The translations under genes were made by a program, and so were the position numbers. Below, in pieces: positions 40,229 to 49,736 of a stretch of 64,000 bases of DNA. The number at the start of each line of letters is the position of its first letter. The stretch's first letter is position 1. Source of the stretch: an uncultured Clostridia bacterium (GTDB lineage Bacteria > Bacillota > Clostridia > Oscillospirales > Acutalibacteraceae); assembly GCA_946183365.1 (NCBI GenBank), contig CAMHAH010000008.1, positions 54,969-118,968 on the forward strand, read 5' to 3'. The notes under the pieces are model-generated. The model did no database searches. It was not told the DNA's origin and worked only from the letters and a program-made list of their open reading frames with translations.

Positions 40229-40753
40229 TTACGAATCGTAGAAATGCTGTCCGTCGTCCGTTATTAGCCGCTCGGTCTTAGGATACTCAAAGATCTCGGG
40301 TCTGCCGGAGTTTGCTTCAAGGTATGCCGCGAATTCAGCCGCGTACCATTTCGCCATGCCGAGATTGTGCATAAGATAATGACCGCAGTTCACGGGAGCA
40401 GCGCCGGGGACCTCATCAGCGTCATCCACCGATCTGAAGGCTCTGAGGATAAGATCATATATATCCGCAGGCTTACGGCTGCCCTTGAGGATAAGGTAAA
40501 AACCCGTCAGACAGCCCATCGGACCCCAGTAGATCACCTCGTCCTTCCAATCGGGATCGTTGCGCAGAAAAGTCGCGATGATATGCTCGAGCGAGTGCAT
40601 TGCCGCTACATCGATCACGGGCTCTCTGTTAGGCTTTTTAAGCCTGATATCATAGGTCGTGACCGTATCGCCGCCGACATGATCCTCACGGCTGAGGAAA
40701 ATACCCGGGATTATTTTTGTATGGTCTACCGAAAAGCTCTGTATCAGTTCCAT
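40229..40753 (-). CDS. luxS: S-ribosylhomocysteine lyase LuxS
   Basis: A 174-residue iron-dependent enzyme that splits S-ribosylhomocysteine into homocysteine and DPD, the AI-2 precursor. The metal site is MHSLEH (His53, His57) with Cys123 in NCGHYLMHN, and the catalytic Cys81 is in GPMGCLTGFY. It acts in the cytoplasm in the activated methyl cycle; its partner Pfs/MTAN is not in the window. No SAM riboswitch was seen upstream. Confidence 0.97.
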   Translation of the reverse strand: MELIQSFSVDHTKIIPGIFLSREDHVGGDTVTTYDIRLKKPNREPVIDVAAMHSLEHIIATFLRNDPDWKDEVIYWGPMGCLTGFYLILKGSRKPADIYDLILRAFRSVDDADEVPGAAPVNCGHYLMHNLGMAKWYAAEFAAYLEANSGRPEIFEYPKTERLITDDGQHFYDS

Positions 40754-40868
40754 CTTAAACTCTCCTTTATGTTTGATTATGGCTTAAGTTTAACATAAAA
40801 GGAAAGAGATATCAACTCCCGACCGTGATCTGAAAAGCTCCCGCCGCTCTTTGCTCTCTCTTAAGATC

Positions 40869-41066
40869 TTATTGGAACATATTCACAGCGCTGTCGGCAA
40901 GGTTCTCCATAGCGTCGGCTACCTTCTCAGCCTTCTTTTGCAGAGCGCGTTTATCGCTGTTCATCAGGAATACGCCTGTCGCGCCGACCGCGGTGCCCGC
41001 TAATAGTCCGCCGAGCAGCAGCTTTACTCCGCTGCCTTTTTTCTTCTCACTTTTCATATTATTCAT
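40869..41066 (-). CDS. Small YtxH-like membrane protein
   Basis: A 65-residue protein starting at ATG 41066, 7 nt after AGGAGG. It has a Lys-rich start, one hydrophobic Gly/Ala segment (KLLLGGLLAGTAVGATGVFLM) and an amphipathic tail (KKAEKVADAMENLADSAVNMF), as in YtxH-type general-stress proteins. Function unknown. Confidence 0.7.
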   Translation of the reverse strand: MNNMKSEKKKGSGVKLLLGGLLAGTAVGATGVFLMNSDKRALQKKAEKVADAMENLADSAVNMFQ

Positions 41067-41140
41067 AAACAAACCTCCTTTGCAAGATTATTATCTGCAC
41101 GGGAGCGACGCTTATACCAAATAAAAAGAGGTTATATAAA

Positions 41141-41665
41141 TTGGCAAATAATGACAAAAAAACGCTCAATATCGTTCTGTTTGAGCCTGAGATACCCCAG
41201 AACACAGGCAACGTAGCGCGCACCTGCGCCGCTACCGGAGCAAGGCTCCATCTTGTAAGGCCCTTCGGCTTTGAGATAACCGACCGCAACCTCAAAAGAG
41301 CCGGGCTCGACTACTGGTATCTGGTCGACATCACCTACTATGACAGTATCGATGATTTCTTTGAAAAGACACAGGGCGGCGAATACTTCTTCTTTTCCAC
41401 GAAAGCTCGCAAGACCCACTCCGACGTAAGCTACCCCGACGGCGCGTATATCATCTTCGGCAAAGAGACGCGCGGAATACCCGAGCACGTGCTTATGAAT
41501 TACCCCGACCGATGTGTGCGGATACCGATGATAGACGAGGCGAGGTCGCTGAACCTCGCGAACTCTGTCGCCGTAGGCTGCTATGAAGTGCTCAGACAAT
41601 GGAACTACCCCGAACTGCTGACAAAGGGCGAGCTGCACCGCCACCACTGGGAGGATACAGAATAA
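41141..41665 (+). CDS. trmL: tRNA (cytidine/uridine-34 2'-O)-methyltransferase TrmL
   Basis: A 174-residue SPOUT methyltransferase for the wobble ribose of tRNA-Leu species. Start is TTG at 41141, 8 nt after GAGGT, which places the first strand correctly (LNIVLFEPEIPQNTGNVARTC). Also seen are PFGFEITDRNLKRAGLDYW, FGKETRGIPE and IPMIDEARSLNLANSVAVGCYEVLRQ of the knot. Its stop overlaps the next ATG by one base. Confidence 0.94.
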   Translation: MANNDKKTLNIVLFEPEIPQNTGNVARTCAATGARLHLVRPFGFEITDRNLKRAGLDYWYLVDITYYDSIDDFFEKTQGGEYFFFSTKARKTHSDVSYPDGAYIIFGKETRGIPEHVLMNYPDRCVRIPMIDEARSLNLANSVAVGCYEVLRQWNYPELLTKGELHRHHWEDTE

Positions 41666-41979
41666 TGGCTTCGACAAAAGACTATCTTGATTTCATACTC
41701 AGTCAGCTCTCAGAACTCGACGATATCTCATACCGCGCGATGATGGGCGAATACATAATCTATTACCGCGGCAGGGTGGCGGGCGGAATATATGATAACA
41801 GACTTCTTATAAAACCCGTGAAGTCCGCGAGGGAATATATGCCCGATGCGGTATATGAGCTGCCGTATGAGGGCGCTAAAGAGATGCTGCTCGTCGATAA
41901 CGTCGATGACAGCCCCTATCTGTGCGGGCTTTTTGAGGCAATCTACCCCGACCTGCCCGAAAAGAAAAAGAAGAAATAA
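41665..41979 (+). CDS. TfoX N-terminal domain protein
   Basis: A 104-residue protein containing only the TfoX_N domain (YRAMMGEYIIYYRGRVAGGIYDNRLLIKP...). In gamma-proteobacteria full-length TfoX/Sxy induces competence; single-domain forms in Clostridia have no known role. It starts in the stop of trmL (TAATG). The tail ends in a run of Lys. The Met of the start is preceded by GGAGG within trmL. Confidence 0.85.
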   Translation: MASTKDYLDFILSQLSELDDISYRAMMGEYIIYYRGRVAGGIYDNRLLIKPVKSAREYMPDAVYELPYEGAKEMLLVDNVDDSPYLCGLFEAIYPDLPEKKKKK

Positions 41980-42028
41980 AGCAGATAAAGGCTCAGTTAT
42001 AACCCGCCTCGGCTCATAAGTCAGCATC

Positions 42029-42052
42029 AAGCTCCCGATTGGGAGCTTTTTT
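42029..42052 (+). terminator. Terminator after the tfoX-like gene
   Basis: AAGCTCCC, GATT loop, GGGAGCTT with TTTTT: strong intrinsic terminator. Confidence 0.92.
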
Positions 42053-42085
42053 GCTTATTTTTCCCAATAATCTTACAATTTGCTA

Positions 42086-42115
42086 TTGCAAAGTTATACA
42101 GCTTTGTTATATAAT
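42086..42115 (+). promoter_or_regulatory. Promoter of the pgk-tpiA-gpmI operon
   Basis: TTGCAA (42086-42091), 18-bp spacer, TATAAT (42110-42115). Confidence 0.75.
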
Positions 42116-42202
42116 TAATAAGTAAAATTATGGTATCGGGCGTCTGTGGTTAGCTCTGACTAACAAAACGGGCCTCCGCTACACAGAAAGGATGTTTTTA
42201 CC

Positions 42203-43414
42203 ATGAAACTGAACAAGTACACCGTTGATGACATCAACTTTAAGGGCAAGAAGGTTCTGTGCCGCTGTGACTTCAACGTACCGCTCAAGGACGGCGTTAT
42301 CACAAACGACAACCGTATCACCGCAGCCCTGCCCACAATCAAGAAGATCATTGCTGACGGCGGTCAGCTCATCCTCTGCTCTCACCTCGGCAAGCCGAAG
42401 AACGGCCCTGAGGAGAAGTTCTCCTTAGCTCCCGTAGCGGTTCGCCTGTCTGAGCTGCTCGGTCAGGACGTTGTATTCGCCAATGACGACGAGGTCGTAG
42501 GCGAGAACGCCAAGAAGGCTGTCGCAGAGATGAAGGACGGCGACGTTGTTCTGCTCCAGAACACCCGTTTCCGTAAGGAAGAGACCAAGAACCTTGAGCC
42601 GTTCAGCTCTGAGCTCGCTTCTTTAGCCGAGGTATTCGTAATGGACGCTTTCGGCTCCGCTCACCGCGCTCACTGCTCAACAGTAGGCGTAACGGATCAC
42701 ATCAAGTGCACAGCTGTAGGCTACCTCATGCAGAAGGAGATCAACTACCTCGGCAACGCTGTTGAGGCTCCCGTTCGTCCCTTCGTAGCGATCCTCGGCG
42801 GCGCTAAGGTCGCTGATAAGCTCAACGTTATCTCCAACCTGCTCGAGAAGTGCGACACCCTCATCATCGGCGGCGGTATGGCTTATACCTTCGCTAAGGC
42901 TCAGGGCAAGGCTATCGGCACCTCTCTGGTAGACGATACAAAGCTCGACTACTGCAACGAGATGATCAAGAAGGCTGAAGAGCTCGGCAAGAAGCTCCTG
43001 CTGCCCATCGATACGGTATGCACAAAGAGCTTCCCCGATCCGATCGACGCTCCTATCGATACAGAGGTCTATGCCACGGGCGAGATCCCCGAGGACTGCA
43101 TGGGCCTGGATATCGGTCCCAAGACCCGCGAGCTCTACGCAGAGGCTGTAAAGAGCGCTAAGACCGTTGTATGGAACGGTCCTATGGGCGTATTTGAGAA
43201 CCCGATCCTCGCTGAGGGCACTATCGCTGTAGCCAAGGCTCTTGCTGAGACCGACGCTACCACCATCATCGGCGGCGGCGACAGCGCTGCTGCTGTTGTA
43301 AACCTCGGCTTCGCAGACAAGATGAGCCACATCTCCACCGGCGGCGGCGCTTCTCTCGAGTATCTCGAGGGCAAGGTTCTGCCCGGTATCGCGGCTATCG
43401 CCGACAAAGACTGA
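42203..43414 (+). CDS. pgk: Phosphoglycerate kinase
   Basis: A 403-residue glycolytic kinase making ATP from 1,3-bisphosphoglycerate. Motifs: [17 protein letters not shown], the hinge and nucleotide region [13 protein letters not shown], and [22 protein letters not shown]. Start has AGAAAGGATG upstream. Codon use is cleaner (few rare codons, favouring C/T-ending codons) than in most neighbours, as expected of a highly expressed gene. gapA is not adjacent. Confidence 0.98.
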   Translation: MKLNKYTVDDINFKGKKVLCRCDFNVPLKDGVITNDNRITAALPTIKKIIADGGQLILCSHLGKPKNGPEEKFSLAPVAVRLSELLGQDVVFANDDEVVGENAKKAVAEMKDGDVVLLQNTRFRKEETKNLEPFSSELASLAEVFVMDAFGSAHRAHCSTVGVTDHIKCTAVGYLMQKEINYLGNAVEAPVRPFVAILGGAKVADKLNVISNLLEKCDTLIIGGGMAYTFAKAQGKAIGTSLVDDTKLDYCNEMIKKAEELGKKLLLPIDTVCTKSFPDPIDAPIDTEVYATGEIPEDCMGLDIGPKTRELYAEAVKSAKTVVWNGPMGVFENPILAEGTIAVAKALAETDATTIIGGGDSAAAVVNLGFADKMSHISTGGGASLEYLEGKVLPGIAAIADKD

Positions 43415-43475
43415 TATTATAACTCAATAGAGCGGCGAACCCGCCCAATACAACAATTAAGAAAGGAAACAAAAA

Positions 43476-44270
43476 ATGTTACTTGACGCTTTAACAAGAG
43501 ATATGAGAAAAACCATCATCGCCGGCAACTGGAAGATGAACAAGACCCCCTCAGAGGCTACCGCTCTGCTCGAGGAGATGAAGCCTCTCGTAGCCGACGC
43601 GAAGTGTGAAGTCGTAGCCTGCGTACCTTATATTGATCTCGGTATCGCTCTTGAGGCTGCAAGAGATACAAATATCAAGATCGGCGCTCAGAACTGCCAT
43701 TGGGAAGAGAGCGGCGCTTATACAGGTGAGATCAGCGCTGCTATGCTTAAGGATATCGGCGTAGATTATGTCGTTATCGGCCACTCCGAGCGCAGACAGT
43801 ACTTCGGCGAGACCGACGAGACCGTCAACAAGCGCGTAAAGGCTGCTCTGGCTGCAGGCCTCAAGGTCATCGTATGCGTAGGCGAGCTCTTATGGGAACG
43901 TGAGTGCGACATCACAAACGAGGTCATCGCCCGTCAGATCAAGCTCGATCTGTGGGATGTAACCCCCGAAGAGATGAAGAACATCGTTATCGCTTATGAG
44001 CCTGTATGGGCTATCGGCACCGGCAAGACAGCTACAGCCGATCAGGCTGAGGAGGTATGCAGCTTCATTCGTATGTGCCTCAAGTCTTTATACGGCCTCG
44101 AGGTCGCAAGCTCCGTTACCATCCAGTACGGCGGCTCTATGAACGATAAGAACGCTGCCGAGCTGCTTACTAAGACAAACGTTGACGGCGGTCTCATCGG
44201 CGGCGCCTCGCTGGTAGCTGAGAAGTTCGCTGCTATCGTTAAAGCGGCAGACGCATCGACAACTTATTGA
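43476..44270 (+). CDS. tpiA: Triosephosphate isomerase
   Basis: A 264-residue TIM-barrel enzyme interconverting DHAP and G3P. Signatures: AGNWKMNKT (Lys), GHSERRQYFGE (His), and YEPVWAIGTGKTAT (catalytic Glu). The ATG at 43476 has AAGGAAAC at a good distance and adds nine residues (LLDALTRD) before the usual RKTIIAGNWK start; the internal ATG at 43503 has a poorer site, so a short N-terminal extension is likely. It is the middle gene of the operon. Confidence 0.97.
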   Translation: MLLDALTRDMRKTIIAGNWKMNKTPSEATALLEEMKPLVADAKCEVVACVPYIDLGIALEAARDTNIKIGAQNCHWEESGAYTGEISAAMLKDIGVDYVVIGHSERRQYFGETDETVNKRVKAALAAGLKVIVCVGELLWERECDITNEVIARQIKLDLWDVTPEEMKNIVIAYEPVWAIGTGKTATADQAEEVCSFIRMCLKSLYGLEVASSVTIQYGGSMNDKNAAELLTKTNVDGGLIGGASLVAEKFAAIVKAADASTTY

Positions 44271-44275
44271 TAAAG

Positions 44276-44300
44276 CGGGAGGAGCTTGCTCCTCCCCTAC
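44276..44300. repeat. GGGAGGAGC repeat copy between tpiA and gpmI
   Basis: GGGAGGAGC-TT-GCTCCTCCC is a perfect palindrome followed by CCTAC, as in the copies at 29396 and 59261/59370. Within an operon it would form a very stable mRNA hairpin. Confidence 0.75.
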
Positions 44301-44328
44301 TCTATTCCTACATAGAAAGGGATAAAAT

Positions 44329-45849
44329 ATGAAAAAACCAATTGCTTTGATTATAATGGACGGCTTCGGCATCGCGCCTAAGTACGGCAACGCTATCGAC
44401 TATGCCCGTACACCGCACCTTGACCAGCTGTTCTTCAAAAACCCGCTTACCATGATCGGCGCGTCGGGTCTGGACGTCGGTCTGCCCCACGGTCAGATGG
44501 GCAACAGCGAGGTCGGCCACACCAACATGGGCGCGGGACGTATCGTTTATCAGGAGCTCACCCGTATCACAAAGTCCATCGAGGACGGCGACTTCTTTGA
44601 TAACGAGGCTATGAACAAGGCTGTCGACAACGCCTTGGAGCACGACAGTTCTCTGCACCTCTTCGGTCTGCTCTCCCCCGGCGGCGTTCACAGCCACAAC
44701 ACCCATATGTACGGTATCTTGGAGCTTGCTAAGCGCAAGGGTCTCAAGAAGGTATATATCCACGCCTTCTTAGACGGCCGCGACGTACCTCCCTCAAGCG
44801 CGAAGGACTATGTAGCCGAGGCTGTCGCTAAGTGCGAGGAGATCGGCGTGGGCAAGATAGCCACCGTAATGGGTCGCTACTACGCTATGGACAGAGATAA
44901 CCGCTGGGAGCGCGTAGAGAAGGCTTATTCCGCTATCGTATACGGCGAGGGCGTCAAAGAGAAATGCCCCGTAGAGGCGGTACAGAACTCCTATGACAAC
45001 GGCGTTACCGACGAGTTCATGATCCCCGCTGTCATCGAGGGCGGCGACACCGTTAAAGAGAACGACAGCGTCATTTTCTACAACTTCCGTCCCGACAGAG
45101 CGCGTGAGATCACACGCACCTTTGTTGATCCCGATTTCTCGGGCTTTGAGCGCAGAAACGGCTTCTTCAATGTATGCTATGTTTGCATGACCCAGTACGA
45201 CGCTACAATGCCGAACGTAGAGGTTGCCTTCAAGCCCCAGAAGCTCGTAAACACCATGGGCGAGTATCTGTCAAAGAACGGCAAGACACAGCTGCGTATT
45301 GCCGAGACCGAGAAGTACGCTCATGTAACCTTCTTCTTCAACGGCGGCGTTGAGAAACAGTATGAGGGCGAGGATCGCATCCTCGTCAAATCTCCCGCCG
45401 TCGCTACCTATGATATGCAGCCCCATATGAGCGCGTATGAGGTCACTGAGAAATGTGTAGAGGCTATCAAGAGCGGCAAGTATGACGTTATCATCCTCAA
45501 CTTCGCCAACTGCGACATGGTAGGCCACACAGGCGTATTTGACGCCGCTGTCAAGGCTGTCGAAGCCGTTGACTGGGGTGTAAAGAAGGTTTCGGACGCT
45601 ATCGCCGAGATGGGCGGCGTGACCTGTATCACTGCCGACCACGGCAACGCCGACCGCATGATCGACCTTGACGGCACACCGTTCACGGCTCACACCACCA
45701 ACCCCGTACCCTTCTGCGTTGTCGGCTATGACGAGTGCAAGGAGCTCCGCTCGGGCGGCGTTCTGGCCGATATCGGACCGACTATGCTGGATATCATGGG
45801 TCTGCCCCAGCCTGAGGAAATGACAGGAAAGAGCATGATAATCAGATAA
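44329..45849 (+). CDS. gpmI: Phosphoglycerate mutase, 2,3-bisphosphoglycerate-independent
   Basis: A 506-residue Mn-dependent mutase of the alkaline-phosphatase superfamily, converting 3- to 2-phosphoglycerate. The phospho-serine motif is GQMGNSEVGHTNMGAGR; metal residues are in IIMDGFG, CDMVGHTGVFDA and TADHGNAD. RBS AGAAAGG. It follows pgk and tpiA, giving lower-glycolysis flux from one transcript; eno is not in the window. Confidence 0.97.
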   Translation: MKKPIALIIMDGFGIAPKYGNAIDYARTPHLDQLFFKNPLTMIGASGLDVGLPHGQMGNSEVGHTNMGAGRIVYQELTRITKSIEDGDFFDNEAMNKAVDNALEHDSSLHLFGLLSPGGVHSHNTHMYGILELAKRKGLKKVYIHAFLDGRDVPPSSAKDYVAEAVAKCEEIGVGKIATVMGRYYAMDRDNRWERVEKAYSAIVYGEGVKEKCPVEAVQNSYDNGVTDEFMIPAVIEGGDTVKENDSVIFYNFRPDRAREITRTFVDPDFSGFERRNGFFNVCYVCMTQYDATMPNVEVAFKPQKLVNTMGEYLSKNGKTQLRIAETEKYAHVTFFFNGGVEKQYEGEDRILVKSPAVATYDMQPHMSAYEVTEKCVEAIKSGKYDVIILNFANCDMVGHTGVFDAAVKAVEAVDWGVKKVSDAIAEMGGVTCITADHGNADRMIDLDGTPFTAHTTNPVPFCVVGYDECKELRSGGVLADIGPTMLDIMGLPQPEEMTGKSMIIR

Positions 45850-45923
45850 ACGGCATAAGCTGTATCGGATCTGTCATTTTCAGTCATATTTTTCGGCATA
45901 TCATAACCGAATGATATTATTAC

Positions 45924-45951
45924 AGCCCTCTCAAAAGAGAGGGCTTGTTTT
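45924..45951 (+). terminator. Terminator of the glycolytic operon
   Basis: AGCCCTCTC, AAAA loop, GAGAGGGCT, then TGTTTTATG. Confidence 0.85.
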
Positions 45952-46009
45952 ATGCAATTATTTATGATAATATGTTGATATACATAATAATCTCAAAGGA
46001 GAGATCAAC

Positions 46010-46438
46010 ATGAAAAGGATCATCTGTTTTATTTGCGCTTTACTATTGACAGCCGCCGTGCTCGCGAGCTGCTCAGGCTCAAATACAAGGACGGTCGTCA
46101 CCGACAGCGGTACTACCATAAACGTCGAGCTTGACAAGCTGACCTTCACCAGATGTATATACATAATAAACGACGGTGAAAAGGCGTTTATCGACGGAGA
46201 TAAAGTCGCAGAACTGTTCAAAAAGGTAGACAAACTCCACAGCAACGAGCTCACGAACCCCGAGACAGGCGACAACCACGTTGAGCTGACCTTTGTTGTG
46301 CCTCAGGGTCACTGCGGACACTTCGTTTTTTATGACAACGGCGTTATGAGCTTCTCTCCCTCTCCCAAGACCGGGGAGGTAAAATGGTACGCATATAACA
46401 AGGACGAATACAACAATATCTTAGACGAGCTTAAGTGA
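46010..46438 (+). CDS. Small lipoprotein of unknown function
   Basis: A 142-residue lipoprotein with lipobox LASC after a typical signal and AAGGAG before the start. The mature part is mixed alpha/beta with ELTFVVPQGHCGHFVFYDNGVMSF; it contains one further Cys pair possibility (Cys at GHCGH and RCIY). No family recognised. It is followed 4 nt later by the Nudix gene. Confidence 0.7.
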   Translation: MKRIICFICALLLTAAVLASCSGSNTRTVVTDSGTTINVELDKLTFTRCIYIINDGEKAFIDGDKVAELFKKVDKLHSNELTNPETGDNHVELTFVVPQGHCGHFVFYDNGVMSFSPSPKTGEVKWYAYNKDEYNNILDELK

Positions 46439-46442
46439 TATT

Positions 46443-46991
46443 ATGAACGACAATAAGCTTAAATGGGAGATAAAGGACAGGCGTAAGCTCCTGCACACTC
46501 CCGTGTTTGACGTTATCGGTCAGTATGAGCGCTCGGCTACGGGCATTGAGGGCGAGTATGTCGCCATTGAAGCCCCCGACTGGGTAATGGTGATACCCGA
46601 GTATAACGGCAGCTTTGTCACGGTCAAGCAGTGGCGGCACTCGTCAGAGAGCCTGAGTATAGAGTTTCCCGGAGGAGTAGCCGACGAAGGCGAAGATACC
46701 GCGACCACTGCCGCCCGTGAATTGTATGAGGAAACGGGATTTAAGGCGAACAGCCTGACATATCTCGGCTCGGTAAGCCCCAATCCCGCTTTGTTCAAAA
46801 ACCGGTTTCACGTATATCTCGCCGATGACCTCACCCCTACTGGCGAGCAGGCGCTCGACGATGACGAGTTGCTGACCTATGAGCTGATACCCATAGACGA
46901 GGTGATATCCTCATACGGCGATCAAATGTACAGCCACGCCCTGATGGGCGCGGCTCTCGCGATGTATATGAGAAAAAAGATGTTGAGGTGA
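46443..46991 (+). CDS. Nudix hydrolase, ADP-ribose pyrophosphatase-like
   Basis: A 182-residue hydrolase. The Nudix box is GVADEGEDTATTAARELYEETGF, given here in parts as GVADEGEDTA and AARELYEETGF (REx2EE). The N-terminal FDVIGQYERSATGIEGEYV and later SPNPALFKNRFHVYLA resemble ADP-ribose/NDP-sugar pyrophosphatases (NudF type). No clear ribosome site, so it is probably translated by coupling to the lipoprotein upstream. Confidence 0.85.
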   Translation: MNDNKLKWEIKDRRKLLHTPVFDVIGQYERSATGIEGEYVAIEAPDWVMVIPEYNGSFVTVKQWRHSSESLSIEFPGGVADEGEDTATTAARELYEETGFKANSLTYLGSVSPNPALFKNRFHVYLADDLTPTGEQALDDDELLTYELIPIDEVISSYGDQMYSHALMGAALAMYMRKKMLR

Positions 46992-46995
46992 TATA

Positions 46996-47373
46996 ATGAA
47001 ATCTATAGGCAATATCTTATGGTTCTTTTTCGGCGGCTTTTTAAGCGGAGCGGCATGGTGCATAACCGGAGCGCTGTGGTGCGTGACCATTATAGGCATA
47101 CCGATAGGAGTACAATGCTTCAAGCTGTCGGCTATGTCATTCTTCCCGTTCGGAAAACAGATAATTTACAGAGGCGGCGTTATGTCTACCTTAGTCAACT
47201 TTATCTGGTTCTTATGCGGCGGCATACTGCTCGCGCTGCTGCACTTCATCATCGGTCTTTTATGGTGCGCAACGATAATCGGGATACCCTTCGGCTTACA
47301 GTTCTTCAAGCTGGGTAAGCTGGCTCTCGCACCCTTCGGCGCTGAGATAGTGCCGATCGCCGAAACTAAATAA
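46996..47373 (+). CDS. YccF domain membrane protein
   Basis: A 125-residue membrane protein made of two inverted or tandem YccF units (GNILWFFFGGFLSGAAWCIT...IIGIPIGVQCFKL and VNFIWFLCGGILLALLHFII...IIGIPFGLQFFKLG), each ending in an APFG/FPFG segment. Function unknown; in other bacteria it is part of small inner-membrane complexes. It follows the Nudix gene after 4 nt, with GAGGTG as ribosome site. Confidence 0.88.
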   Translation: MKSIGNILWFFFGGFLSGAAWCITGALWCVTIIGIPIGVQCFKLSAMSFFPFGKQIIYRGGVMSTLVNFIWFLCGGILLALLHFIIGLLWCATIIGIPFGLQFFKLGKLALAPFGAEIVPIAETK

Positions 47374-47388
47374 AGAATAACACATCAA

Positions 47389-47423
47389 AAGCCCGCGGCA
47401 TAAAAACCGCGGGCTTAATTTTT
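47389..47423. terminator. Bidirectional terminator between yccF and glnN
   Basis: AAGCCCGCGG/CCGCGGGCTT, perfect 10-bp stem, 8-nt loop; AATTTTT follows on the plus strand and TTGATG on the minus strand. Confidence 0.85.
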
Positions 47424-47437
47424 CTGTCAAAACTGAT

Positions 47438-49534
47438 TTACTGTACGCTGAACAGAAGCTGACCGTAGCTGGGATAAGGCCAGTACTCGGAGGCGGTGCA
47501 CATCTCCATCTCGTCAGAGACGGCGCGCAGCTGCTCCATTGTAGCCAGCATCTCATTACAGCTGTACTCGGCGTGGCTCTGGATGTTCTTACGGTAGGCG
47601 ATAGAGCCGCCGACCTTGGAGTCGAGTTCATCGATGGTCTCTGAGAAGCGCGCGAGCAGGTCGCTGAGCTTCTGCAGCAGCTTTACCTCAGCGTCAACAC
47701 GGATATCGTCTGAGACCGCGCGCTTGCGGTTTATGGTATCGGCAAGCTCACCTGTGAACGCCGATACAGCGGGGAATATATCTTTCTTAGCCATATCGAG
47801 CATGGTCAGCGCCTCGAGGTCGATGATCTTGATATAGTTCTCAAGCAGTATCTCCTGACGAGCCTTGACCTCTCTCTCTGAGAAGATATGATTGCGCTTG
47901 AAAAGGTCGATGTTTTTCTTAGCTGTATAACGCTTAAGAGCCTCAGGGGTGGATTTGAGGTTCAATAGACCTCTGCTCTCGGCCTCCGCGATCCACTCGT
48001 CGGTATATCCGTCGCCGTTGAAGATTATACGGCGGTGCTTCTTGAGGGTCTTGCGTATCAGGCGGCGCACAGCGGCGTCAAAGTCGGTCGCTTTCTCGAG
48101 CTCGTCGGAGAATGACGACAGAACGTCCGCCACCATGGTGTTGAGCATGATATTGGGGCAGGATATATTCAGCGCCGAGCCTAAGGAACGGAACTCGAAC
48201 TTGTTGCCCGTGAAGGCGAACGGCGAGGTGCGGTTGCGGTCGGTAGTGTCCTTGCGTATCTCGGGCAGAGCCTCAGCGCCGGTGTTAAGAGTGACCTTGC
48301 CCTGACTCTCGTAATCCTCTCGGTTTATGATCGCCTCTACGATAGCCTCGAGGTCGTCGCCGATAAACATAGAGATTATGGCGGGCGGAGCCTCGTCGCC
48401 GCCTAAGCGGTGATCGTTACCCGCTGTCGCGACAGAAAGCCTCAAAAGATCCTGATACTCGTCTACAGCCTTGATGACAGCCGAGAGGAACAAAAGGAAC
48501 TGGGTGTTCTCCTCGGGCTTTTTACCGGGCTTAAGTAAGTTCTCGCCCGTATCGGTAGAGAGCGACCAGTTATTATGCTTACCCGAGCCGTTGACCCCTT
48601 TGAAGGGCTTTTCGTGGAGCAGGCACACCATACCGTGCTTTCTGGCGATACGCTTCATCAGCTCCATGGTGAGCTGATTGTGGTCGGCGGCGATATTGAC
48701 GGTGGTGAATATAGGCGCGAGCTCATGCTGAGCGGGAGCTACCTCGTTATGCTCGGTCTTGGCGTAGATGCCGAGCTTCCACAGCTCCTCGTCAAGCTCG
48801 GTCATAAACGCCTTTACCCTCTGTTTGATAGCGCCGAAGTAATGATCGTCGAGCTGCTGACCCTTTGGCGAGCGCGCTCCGAAGAGCGTTCTGCCGGTAT
48901 ATTTCAGGTCTTTTCTCTGTTCATAGACCTCTTTATCTATAAGGAAATACTCCTGCTCGGGGCCGACGGTAGCGTCTACGCGAGTGACGTCAGTCCTGCC
49001 GAAGAGATGGAGTATACGCACAGCCTCGTGATTTATCCTGTCCATAGAACGCAGAAGTGGAGTTTTCTTATCCAGAACATCGCCCGTATATGACATGAAC
49101 GCCGTAGGTATACAGAGGGTATTATCCTTAATGAACGCGGGAGAGGTGGGGTCCCATGTAGTATAGCCCCTCGCCTCGAAGGTAGCTCTGATGCCTCCCG
49201 ATGGGAATGACGAAGCGTCAGGCTCGCCCTTGATGAGACCCTTGCCGTCGAACTCCATGATAACGTGACCCTCGTCGGCGGGGGTGATGAAGCTGTCGTG
49301 CTTCTCGGCGGTGATGCCCGTCATAGGCTGGAACCAGTGGGTGTAATGGGTACAGCCCTTTTCGATAGCCCACTGCTTCATAGCCTCGGCAACGGCGTTG
49401 GCGACCTCGATATCGAGCGGAGCGCTGTTCTCTATACTGTCGCGGTACGAATCATAGGTAGCTTGCGGCAGGCGCTCGCGCATTTTTTCATCATTAAAAA
49501 CGTTTACGGCAAAAATGCCCGGTACATCTTTCAT
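47438..49534 (-). CDS. glnN: Glutamine synthetase type III (GlnN)
   Basis: A 698-residue GSIII, the large form found in Clostridia, Bacteroidetes and cyanobacteria. It makes glutamine from glutamate, ammonia and ATP. The start at ATG 49534 follows CGGAGGTCATT; an in-frame ATG at 49573 coincides with the expected transcription start and is rejected. The catalytic core has [46 protein letters not shown] and [18 protein letters not shown] GlnR/TnrA operator was not recognised. Confidence 0.96.
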   Translation of the reverse strand: MKDVPGIFAVNVFNDEKMRERLPQATYDSYRDSIENSAPLDIEVANAVAEAMKQWAIEKGCTHYTHWFQPMTGITAEKHDSFITPADEGHVIMEFDGKGLIKGEPDASSFPSGGIRATFEARGYTTWDPTSPAFIKDNTLCIPTAFMSYTGDVLDKKTPLLRSMDRINHEAVRILHLFGRTDVTRVDATVGPEQEYFLIDKEVYEQRKDLKYTGRTLFGARSPKGQQLDDHYFGAIKQRVKAFMTELDEELWKLGIYAKTEHNEVAPAQHELAPIFTTVNIAADHNQLTMELMKRIARKHGMVCLLHEKPFKGVNGSGKHNNWSLSTDTGENLLKPGKKPEENTQFLLFLSAVIKAVDEYQDLLRLSVATAGNDHRLGGDEAPPAIISMFIGDDLEAIVEAIINREDYESQGKVTLNTGAEALPEIRKDTTDRNRTSPFAFTGNKFEFRSLGSALNISCPNIMLNTMVADVLSSFSDELEKATDFDAAVRRLIRKTLKKHRRIIFNGDGYTDEWIAEAESRGLLNLKSTPEALKRYTAKKNIDLFKRNHIFSEREVKARQEILLENYIKIIDLEALTMLDMAKKDIFPAVSAFTGELADTINRKRAVSDDIRVDAEVKLLQKLSDLLARFSETIDELDSKVGGSIAYRKNIQSHAEYSCNEMLATMEQLRAVSDEMEMCTASEYWPYPSYGQLLFSVQ

Positions 49535-49578
49535 AATGACCTCCGAAAACAATGATTGCTCTTGCTTTTTCATAATAA

Positions 49579-49607
49579 AGTATATTCATAATTTAAGCCT
49601 GTGTCAA
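49579..49607 (-). promoter_or_regulatory. Promoter of glnN
   Basis: On the minus strand TTGACA (49607-49602), 17-bp spacer, TATACT (49584-49579). The implied leader is about 38 nt, which fixes the glnN start at 49534. Confidence 0.85.
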
Positions 49608-49687
49608 CTAAAATCACCCTGTGCCGCCGATACTTTGTTAAACTCTCACATAAAGATATTGAAAAGCCGAGCCGTGTTTATAACTTG

Positions 49688-49716
49688 TTGACTTCAAATC
49701 TCACAAAGTGTATAAT
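49688..49716 (+). promoter_or_regulatory. Promoter of dapF
   Basis: TTGACT (49688-49693), 17-bp spacer, TATAAT (49711-49716). Confidence 0.85.
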
Positions 49717-49736
49717 AATGCGCGGAAGGTGATCGA

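Noticed and set aside
40754..40868. SAM or SAH riboswitch upstream of luxS
   Set aside because: The region has only AT-rich DNA with no conserved aptamer features.
49535..49573. Extended glnN start (13 extra residues)
   Set aside because: The ATG at 49573 coincides with the predicted transcription start; CGGAGG points to 49534.
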